A stretch of DNA of 12,156 bases, from the NCBI GenBank assembly GCA_027600665.1, contig JADGJL010000913.1, positions 1-12,156 on the forward strand. Direction: 5' to 3'. The notes beneath the pieces are model-generated. The model was not told the DNA's origin and did no database searches. It saw nothing but the letters and a program-made list of their open reading frames with translations. The position numbers and the translations under genes were made by a program. Below, in pieces: positions 1-6,258 of the stretch; within the stretch, counting starts at the first letter, position 1, and each line of letters opens with the position of its first letter. Origin of the DNA: Irineochytrium annulatum (taxonomy: Eukaryota; Chytridiomycota; Chytridiomycetes; Chytridiales; Chytridiaceae).

Positions 1-480
1 CCCGGCCCCGCTGTGGCGGTGGAGGCGCCGGGGGGGAGGCTCGGGGCGGGGTGGTTGGGATCTCGCCCGGCGACGGACGGCCACAACACCTCGTACGTAG
101 CACAAAATGGAGACGCCGTCTTCCGAGATGAAGTGGGCTTCACCCAACTCAACCGACCGCTTGACAATTCCACAGGCGAGTCTTCGCTGAACAGAAGGAG
201 GCCTAAGATATCGAGGAGGTTGATTATGTGGATCGAAGACAGAACAACAGAACAACACGTGGTGAGATGTTATGCGGCGCGATAGCGGGATACGCGTCGA
301 GATGACGCGATTTGGCAAGCAAGCATTTTATTATGTTGTTTGTAGAAGGCTGCAACGGCAAGCAATGTGCCAACTCTTGCCAGGAGCCGTCTGGTTTAAT
401 AATGTCGCGTCGGGCAGGGTCACGCCCTCTCGCGTATGCGCTCGTCCCACACCTCCGCTAAGCTGGAAACACAGGCGATG
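1..480. other. Window edge, no assignable gene; 3' part of the left small transcription unit
   Basis: The first ~110 bases are strikingly GC- and G-run-rich, then composition falls to intergenic level. Two frames stay open across the left edge: a plus frame from base 1 to a TAG at 283-285, and a minus frame from about 330 down to base 1 without a stop or a methionine. Either could be the end of a gene lying outside the window, but neither shows a recognisable domain or a clear splice site. Opposed open frames in GC-rich DNA often arise by chance. From about 327 to 480 the minus strand reads as the 3' untranslated part of the small unit whose ORF ends at 481. Confidence 0.4.
327..332 (-). terminator. 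Poly(A) signal AATAAA of the left small unit
   Basis: On the minus strand AATAAA lies about 150 bases after the stop codon of the 481-591 ORF. The right copy of the unit has the same signal about 141 bases after its own stop, which supports both being real 3' ends. Cleavage would be expected 10-30 bases further left. Confidence 0.4.
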
Positions 481-591
481 TCAAGCGGAAGCGGGTGCCT
501 TAAAGGCCAGCGGCTTGCCCATTCTGGGCCTTCTTGCCTTGACGGGAACCTTGCGGCCTTGAGGGAAAAAGGGATATTTGATAGTTCGCAT
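481..591 (-). CDS. Small basic ORF, 36 codons, diverged tandem copy (possible pseudogene)
   Basis: The ORF runs from ATG at 591-589 to TGA at 483-481. The product is very basic, with a KVPVKARR core near residues 14-21. It aligns with the KAPVKVKK core of the 909-1076 ORF to the right, and both ORFs stop at the equivalent base, just before CATC. Relative to that copy it has a one-base loss inside the lysine-rich core and compensating insertions, so the last ~18 residues differ. An AT-rich TATA-like stretch at 605-613 lies only about 15 bases before this ATG, too close to serve this start well. The true start may lie elsewhere, or the copy may be decaying. The family is not recognised. The short length alone gives weak coding evidence; the support is the homology with the second copy. 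Confidence 0.3.
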   Translation of the reverse strand: MRTIKYPFFPQGRKVPVKARRPRMGKPLAFKAPASA

Positions 592-762
592 CAAGCACGG
601 TGTTCTTTTATTCAAAAATGTGAACGCAAAACCGAAGACTTCTTAGGAAGGGTGGAGGAGGAGGAGAGGGGGGGTGAAATACCGATCAATTTAAAAACTG
701 TTGTTCAAGAATGATGAGCACTGCTGACGGGATTCGAGAAGCTGCAGAACCATGAGAAATAC

Positions 763-768
763 TTTATT
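763..768 (-). terminator. Poly(A) signal AATAAA of the right small unit
   Basis: On the minus strand AATAAA lies about 141 bases after the TAA stop of the 909-1076 ORF. With the TATA box on the other side it brackets a compact transcription unit of about 350 bases. Confidence 0.45.
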
Positions 769-908
769 GAGTTGACTTTGTTATAGAGGACTTGCGAGAA
801 AATGTTGCCAGGTTCTTAAACACCACTTTGTCGGCAAGACTACGCCGCTCTCGCCCATGCGGGTAGTGCCACTTAACTTGGGCGATGCTCGGTGTCCACG
901 CAAGGATG

Positions 909-1076
909 TTAAAGTAGGCGTGGGGCCATGATGCCGCCCACAAGAATGGGAACTTTCTTGACCTTGACGGGGGCCTTAGGCTGGCTGGTGGTGTATTTGA
1001 GACCATTGACAGGAGTCTTGCTGGCGTCCTTGCGGTCGTTACCGCTGGTGGTAAAGGCTTTCGTGAAAGGGGACAT
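909..1076 (-). CDS. Small basic hypothetical protein, 55 aa
   Basis: The ORF runs from ATG at 1076-1074 to TAA at 911-909. The product starts MSPFTKAFTTSGNDRKDASK and has a lysine/proline core, KAPVKVKK, around residues 35-42, followed by a short hydrophobic end (VPILVGG). No signal peptide or cysteine is visible. A TATA box lies 51-56 bases upstream and an AATAAA signal about 141 bases downstream, giving a complete small gene layout. Codons favour C or G at the third position (ACC, AGC, AAG, GCC), like the large genes in this window. A diverged copy sits directly downstream on the same strand. The family is not recognised. A spliced, longer product is possible but I found no clear donor site. 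Confidence 0.45.
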   Translation of the reverse strand: MSPFTKAFTTSGNDRKDASKTPVNGLKYTTSQPKAPVKVKKVPILVGGIMAPRLL

Positions 1077-1126
1077 TGTGATAAATGGCGAGTGGAGAAT
1101 GCAGGACGTGACGATTTTAAGGAGGG

Positions 1127-1132
1127 CTTATA
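1127..1132 (-). promoter_or_regulatory. TATA box (TATAAG) of the 55-aa gene
   Basis: Read on the minus strand, AAATATAAGCCC lies 51-56 bases before the ATG at 1076. This is close to the TATA-to-ATG distance seen for the 4516 gene (about 67) and the 9566 gene (about 81). Confidence 0.4.
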
Positions 1133-1359
1133 TTTGATTTTGTTCTTGGTATTGTCGTTCTCTCATCTCCATGGAACTGTGGGTGCTAACCCTTTGGCAA
1201 CACACTCCCCGCAGTATGAGTGTGAACGTCAGCCCACGCCTGGATTTTAAATCTGATCAACACATCACACCACCCCTGTAAAATTAATCACAGTTGAAGG
1301 CGTCACCAGCTAGCACCTTCCGTCACCACCTAACTTCGTAATTCATCAAGAAGAGGTCC

Positions 1360-1524
1360 ATGCAGGCGACGAAGCCTTTTCTAAACCTTCTCCGGCGTCC
1401 AGCAACTTTCCGTCGTCGACTGCGTCGTCGTCTTGATGAACGCCTGCTCTTACCCGAACCTCCTATACCATTGACCATCACAGCCTCTGCTGCCCGGGAG
1501 GAAAAGTGTTCTTGTTGTACTTAA
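1360..1524 (+). CDS. Doubtful 54-aa arginine-rich ORF
   Basis: The ORF runs from ATG at 1360 to TAA at 1522-1524. The first ~27 residues contain nine arginines and a lysine with interspersed leucines and no acid until residue 26. This resembles a mitochondrial targeting presequence, but it is also what CGT-repeat DNA gives by chance: the DNA here contains several CGTCGT stretches. The end is KCSCCT. No domain, no TATA box at a convincing distance and no clear donor site were seen. Treat it as unproven. Confidence 0.15.
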   Translation: MQATKPFLNLLRRPATFRRRLRRRLDERLLLPEPPIPLTITASAAREEKCSCCT

Positions 1525-2042
1525 TCTAGCGGCATCTTAGCAACTCAACATCTTCGCACGGTCTCGCCGTCATACGCCGTCCAATTAGCACTTGTATCCG
1601 CCAGTCTTCCGTTACCCTCTGGTTATTCACTGTTTTATTTCTAAAATGCCGCATTCTAACTTGCTCGAAGGTAAAGTGCTGTCGGACACCATCTAGCAAC
1701 ACCGTCGTTTTTTTTTCCTTGTCGCTGGACTGCATTTCGTCGGCAGATGCCCATGTTCTGGCGCTAAATTGTCCTTCTAACGTTGCGGAAAATGATTTGC
1801 TTGGATCTCCTCGGCACGGAACTTTACGCCAATGTCCCGAAGCTGCTGATGTCCTCGACCGACCATCCTTTAAATGTCGTCGTCTTCGTGGACGGATCGC
1901 GAGAAGACGGCTCGTCTTCCAGAGCGACAGCGAATCCGGGTGACGCGATAAACCGAGGAAGTGCGGATCGGAACAAGAGCGCCATTGGGGGAGACGAAGA
2001 TCGCGACCTACTCATGTAGGACGAGAGCAACAACGCAAATGA

Positions 2043-2049
2043 TATAAAT
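2043..2049 (+). promoter_or_regulatory. Candidate TATA box of gene A
   Basis: TATAAAT lies about 227 bases before the ATG at 2276, so the 5' leader would be about 200 bases. It is the best TATA-like element in the upstream region. The leader that follows is C/T-rich near the start codon, as in the other promoters here. Confidence 0.35.
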
Positions 2050-2275
2050 ATCGACTGAAGTAGGCTCTTGCGCAAAAGATATATCTCACCGGTTGCCGAC
2101 GAGAACTAACGCGTGAACTGCTGGCCGCAACTACTACGACAACTTTGACTTTCAAAGCGTCAAACTCATACAAACATTGGAGTGTCACGATTCATTCCTC
2201 CGCCGCCGTCCTGCCCCGTCGTCTCTCGCACGCCAAACCATCCCTCGCCGGACTCCTCGTGCTCTTTTCTTAACG

Positions 2276-3808
2276 ATGAACGGATTCGGCTGGGGCAGAT
2301 CTTCGACCAGCAGCGTTTCCTCATCCGCCTCAGTGAGTATCCCTCACGCGCCTATTTCTTGCTCGGGTCAGTGATCGAGCTGACGGTTCTTTCTCAATAC
2401 GCAGGGCAAGAAAGGCTTTTGGTCGAGCTCGCTGAATAGGACCAGCAGCGACCTCACCGAGGAAATCACGCCATCGAGCTCAATCGACATGCCGCCGCCT
2501 CCTCCCCGCATGCCCTCGATGTCTTCGAGCGATGCCTCGCTGCCCCATCAACCCCGCCAGCCCCGCCTCTGGCACTCTCTGATCGCCCGCATCTCCCGGA
2601 ACCACGGCCAGCCCAACACCGCGCGCTCCTCGGGGTGGCCCTACTCCACTGATCGCAAAAGCCGTAAGGACAAAAAGAAGCAACAGCAGCAACAGCAGCA
2701 AAACCCTCAGGGGGCGCAGGCAGGCTGGCCGAATGACGCGCTGACGAGATACCTGACTGAGCCGGACCCGGAGGGAACGCCTAGGGGATCGATGTCGTAT
2801 TATGATATTGGGATGGGTCCAGGGATGGGCATGGGTTTAGGGATAAATGGGACGGGAATGGGGATGAGTGAGACGGTGGCGGGGCCGTACGTGATGGTAA
2901 ATGGACCGCAATATGGCTATGGCGGCGACGGCATCGTGGGGTTCGCGCAGAACGGCATCAGCGCTTCAGGCTTTGCCCAGAATGATGACGACGCTCAGGC
3001 TTTTGTGCAGAACGGGAGCGGTCGGGATGCCCCACACGCCTACGCGGCCGCCGTCGCCGCCGAACAGCAGCAACCGATGACTCACTTCCTGGCCTCGCAA
3101 GCTCCCGTGATTTCTTCCCCCTCGGCCGACCAAGGGTTCTTTGGCTCGCAAGAACTCGCAGCATTTCAGGAACCCTGCACCGCTCCAACGCCCATCTCCG
3201 CCCCTCAGCTCTCCTCCATCCCCACCCACATCTCCTCCTCCAACCTGCTCGCCACGACCGCTACCCCCGTCACGACGCCGACCGAGGGCCTCCCGTCCTA
3301 TCCATCCTTCTCTGCTCCCGCTGGTCTCATCCCGTCCCGCAGCAACTCATCCGTCCAACAAATGATCTCGGCCTACGAGCAACAGCAGCAACAGCAGCAA
3401 CAGCAGCAGCAGCATCTCGTTGCCGAGTATGATACGCAGATGGGGATGGACGAGGACGATGGGATCGATCTCGCAGACGCGCCGAGGGACGAGCCGTTCG
3501 TGATCGTGTCGAGCATGGCGCGTGGTATTGGAGAACAGGGACAGTTCGGACAGCAGCAGGGGTTTGGTCAACCGCAACAGCACGGGTTTGAGCAGGCGCA
3601 GCTGCAGGGTTTTGGGCAGCAGCAAGGGTTCGGTCAGCAGCAACAGGGTTTTGAGGTGGTCATGCAGAATGGCGGGGAGGGCATTGTGAGCGGTAGCGGG
3701 TTGCAGGAGGGGTCACTTCGTGACGGCGGGAGCATCTTGTCGAGGTCGGACTCGTCGGGGAAGGTGAAGAATTTGGTCAGGTTTTATAATGACATGGGGA
3801 GGGTGTAA
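2276..3808 (+). CDS. Low-complexity Q/G-rich (prion-like) protein, 486 aa, two exons
   Basis: Exons are 2276-2332 and 2405-3808; the intron 2333-2404 starts GTGAGT and ends TACGCAG. I chose ATG 2276 because it is the first ATG in the frame and its 19-residue exon (MNGFGWGRSS...) joins in phase to exon 2. The product is almost wholly low complexity. It has a serine-rich N-terminus, a proline run near 51-56, polyQ at 112-118, a Gly/Met-rich stretch near 155-176, three FxQN repeats near 199-224, polyQ at 345-355, and GFGQQQ/GFxQ repeats near 399-436. It ends in a conserved-looking tail, LVRFYNDMGRV. There is no membrane segment or enzyme motif. The family is not recognised. By analogy Q/G-rich proteins may self-associate or act in RNA or transcription assemblies, but that is inference. 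It is followed by about 700 bases of non-coding DNA before gene B. Confidence 0.8.
2681..2701 (+). repeat. CAA/CAG trinucleotide tract (7 Gln)
   Basis: Seven glutamine codons with the pattern CAA CAG CAG repeated, directly after a lysine-rich KKK segment in gene A. CAA interruptions usually make such tracts more stable than pure CAG. Confidence 0.9.
3380..3412 (+). repeat. CAA/CAG trinucleotide tract (11 Gln)
   Basis: Eleven glutamine codons, using the same CAA CAG CAG period as the first tract and ending in four CAG. It follows AYE and precedes H in gene A. Confidence 0.9.
3542..3655 (+). repeat. Degenerate GFGQQQ-type peptide repeat
   Basis: About six units of a Gly-Phe-x-Gln-x-Gln pattern (QFGQQQ, GFGQPQQ, GFEQAQLQ, GFGQQQ, GFGQQQQ, GF) in gene A residues ~399-436. 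The DNA units are imperfect, so this is an old or selected repeat. Confidence 0.7.
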
Positions 3809-4448
3809 CGAAGCTGAGGGGGGAAGGGGCTGCGATGTCTGGCAACGTGGCAAAGTTATATTAGAGCCTCGTGTGTGGTCTGGCCCTTCGTTTCATCCTT
3901 ACTGCCTCCCTTATTCGAGCACTTTAGACACTACATCGAGAAGCACGTTTAAGGCACGGCTTGCATAGATTCAATTTTTTTTTTGGGTTATTTTGCGACG
4001 TTAGAGATTTGTTCCCGCACGTTTTTTACCCCATTTGAATCGGTTCGGTTGCGCCAGCATGTCCCAAAGGCGTGTGTTCCCACTCGTTTAGTAGATTTCA
4101 TAATCAATCATTACCATCCGATTAAAGCCTTTCATAATAATTTAGAGCTTGCGCAAACATCTCGTAGACATCTCGCTAATCATTATTACACAACCCAATT
4201 TTTCTTCCCATTTTAACCTGTCTCTTCGTACTTTTTGCACCATAATCACCATCCTTATGCTGTGTTCGACGTCCCTCTGCTATAATAGATGACTCGGGGT
4301 CTACGTCAAGTCTGTTAAGATGTCTTCTTACCCCCTTTTTCTGTTCCGTTCGTTTTATCGTTGAAAGCGAGCGTCAAAGTTGAGCGGGCATCTGATCTTC
4401 CCGCCTGCTCCCGTCCCCCCGCCGTCTCACCCCGCCGTCAGTCGCCGT
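3809..4448 (+). other. Gene A 3' region and gene B upstream region
   Basis: AT-rich, T-tract-containing non-coding DNA. No ORF with gene-like codon use, no tRNA-like fold and no clear AATAAA close to the gene A stop were seen. The first ~150 bases are presumably gene A 3' UTR and the last ~150 the gene B promoter. Confidence 0.5.
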
Positions 4449-4456
4449 TATATAAT
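4449..4456 (+). promoter_or_regulatory. TATA box of gene B
   Basis: TATATAAT lies about 67 bases before the gene B ATG, followed by a C/T-rich leader, the typical layout of a fungal core promoter. Confidence 0.6.
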
Positions 4457-4515
4457 CGTGACCTCCCGTCCTCGATCTCAGCAACCCCTCTTCGACGTCC
4501 GCTTCCTTCAACGCC

Positions 4516-5704
4516 ATGATGAAGTCCGGCAAGTCTGCGTCTGACGTCTCAGCTACCACCGATGGCACCGGCGGCGCGATCCCATACACTGCGCCATTCC
4601 ATCGCCTCGACGACGACAACGCATCGACCGCTCCCCTCAACGACACCAACGCCAGCGAACCTGCTTCGGCCCCGAAGAAGATGCGCAAAGTCAAGAAGTC
4701 GCAGAAATACGCGTCGACCAAGGCGCCCTCCAAGCTCGATATGACCGGCAAGTCCGACACCGTTGCCATTGAGCTCTCGGCCCTCAACCACCGCCTCGAC
4801 GCCCACGCCAACGCCCATGCCGCTGGCATCCCGTCCGCGCAGGCCCCGCACTCGTTCTCCTCGCGCCTCCAGCGCTTCCTCGCGACCGTAGGAGTCCTGG
4901 ACCCCCTCGGATCCGTCACGGGCACGTATAAGCCCTCCGAGTCCGCCCGTCGTCGCAGATGCTGGCGCCGCCTGTCTTTCCTTCTCCTCATCCTCCTCGG
5001 CGCCGCCTCCGTCACGGCCATCATCTGCTACCTCGTCGCACGATCGCGTCAGCCCTCCTACCAGACCGACTTCCAGACGGACCCGACGACGTCGGCACCG
5101 GGCGCCGGTGGCAGTGGGATGGATGGCGGTGGGCCGATCTTCAACATAGTAAACGTCGGGGACAGCATGTGCGTATCGGACCCGTTCCCGTACGTGCTGG
5201 TCATGAACAAGACGTTTTCGGCGAGCAACGCTACCGCGGCGAACGGGTGCATGCGGTTTAGGACCATGGCAGGAGACCCGTACGCGTGGCAGGAGGTGAA
5301 CTCCGGCAAGGTTTTGGATCTGGTCAGTACGTTTCGTTTTTTGAAGCGTTCAGGGTAGCTAACGCACGATATATGGTGACAGCTTAAGGGCCCGCTCGTC
5401 GACTACCAGCCCGGCGTTCCCTCTCAGCGCTTTGTCATGAACTTCAACGAGACTGTCACCTTCAGTGACGGCGCGTTCGTGCTTTACCACCAGCACGTCA
5501 ACCCCGGGCCGAACATGGCGCAGTCTATTTTGACGTGGATGTGAGTTCTTTGCCTTGTCACTGGAGCTTTTCCGCCTCTGACTACTTGAATTCTGATTGG
5601 TAAACAGGGGGGTCCAATTCGCGAACGCTTCAGACCCGAGGTACCAGTTCAGGGTCGAGACCGTCGGCGCGGATGTCGTGGCGACGGCCGTGGTCCACCA
5701 TTAA
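4516..5704 (+). CDS. Predicted type II single-pass membrane protein with N-glycosylated outer domain, 353 aa
   Basis: Exons are 4516-5322, 5383-5540 and 5608-5704. Intron 1 (5323-5382) starts GTCAGT, contains CTAAC at 5359-5363 and ends GACAG. Intron 2 (5541-5607) starts GTGAGT and ends AACAG. Other donor choices give immediate stops. Residues 1-147 are hydrophilic with a basic patch (KKMRKVKKSQK). An arginine cluster (RRRRCWRR) precedes the membrane helix at 153-175, so the positive-inside rule puts the N-terminus in the cytoplasm. The outer part, about 178 residues, starts with a Gly-rich linker and has two cysteines (C219, C245) that could pair, and N-glycosylation sites at N231, N238, N291 and N328. 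The outer domain looks beta-rich, but I do not recognise the family. The start is one of two adjacent ATGs; the first was taken. A long antisense ORF over exon 1 is a shadow. Confidence 0.8.
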
Positions 5705-6258
5705 TGACTCTACGCTTTCTTGTCCTACCCTTCTTTTTTTAATTTTATTTTTATTATATTTTTTTTTCCCTCTGTCTTTTGGGCTTGAGGGCTGGCCCCT
5801 CCAAGGATCGTTCACACCGTTCATACATTGGTCGCTCTCTTTTATTGCTGTGTATACATTTTATCGAAAGCCCCGCCATTTCTGTGTCGGCTCGTTATTA
5901 TAAGTGGTGTGGGTGTGGGTCGAATAACATTTCGAATAACATCGTGATATCCTTAGCTGAAGGTTTTTCGAATTGGTTTTTCCCTTTGTCATAGAGCAGA
6001 TCCAGGCTTTTTTTGAGATCGACGGGATATGTGCGGTCAACTTCCGGGCAGTAAATAGTCCACGAAGGAGAGGATAAATCAGCAGCTTCATCGGCTTAAT
6101 CATTGCAACGAGTTGATGTTGGTGCACGCCTGACTTGGACGTGCTCTGAACACAAGCAACCATGTCCGTGATGATGTCATCGGCACGACGACTTGGCGTA
6201 AACAAGATAAAATTGCTCGCGAACCTCCATCGCCCATCCACGACACCTCTTCGCCGCC
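5705..6258 (+). other. Gene B 3' region and gene C upstream region
   Basis: Non-coding. It begins with T-rich DNA after the gene B stop. It includes an 11-base direct repeat TCGAATAACAT at 5920-5930 and 5932-5942, and a CRE-like TGATGTCA at 6172-6179 that could bind a bZIP factor. No canonical TATA box precedes gene C; ATAAAA at 6207-6212 is the nearest AT-rich element, about 50 bases before the ATG. No gene was seen on either strand. Confidence 0.45.

Larger units (their letters stand above)
327..1133 (-). repeat. Tandem duplication of a small transcription unit (two diverged copies)
   Basis: Two segments, roughly 327-613 and 763-1133, align over about 200 bases at an offset of about 450-485. 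Matching blocks on the plus strand, left copy versus right copy, are: ttgccagg in both (near 377 and 806); cgccctctcgcgtatgcg (434-451) versus cgccgctctcgcccatgcg (843-861); and cttgccttgacggg versus cttgaccttgacggg (near 532-545 and 956-970). The match covers the 3' half of the ORFs, the stop codon and the 3' untranslated part, and the poly(A) signals are at equivalent places. Identity by eye is roughly 60-70 percent with indels, so the duplication is old. Confidence 0.6.
1134..2275. other. Long upstream region without a convincing gene
   Basis: This stretch separates the minus-strand small unit from gene A and should hold both divergent promoters. Three weak ORFs were seen. The first is a 54-codon plus ORF at 1360-1524 whose first ~27 residues are rich in arginine and lack acids until residue 26. 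The second is a stop-free plus frame from 1530 to 1943 with no methionine. The third is a 69-codon minus ORF at 1526-1735. None has good splice sites that would join them, and T/A-rich runs interrupt them. They could be remnants of a decayed gene or chance frames. Confidence 0.5.

Noticed and set aside
1824..2075. Minus ORF with a signal-peptide-like beginning
   Set aside because: The hydrophobic part precedes the first ATG and depends on a TTG start. It overlaps the TATA region of gene A.
4374..5024. 216-codon minus-strand ORF opposite gene B exon 1
   Set aside because: It is the antisense shadow of GC-rich coding DNA. Its residues are Arg/Ala-rich without a domain, while the plus strand has splice sites, a TATA box and a membrane helix.
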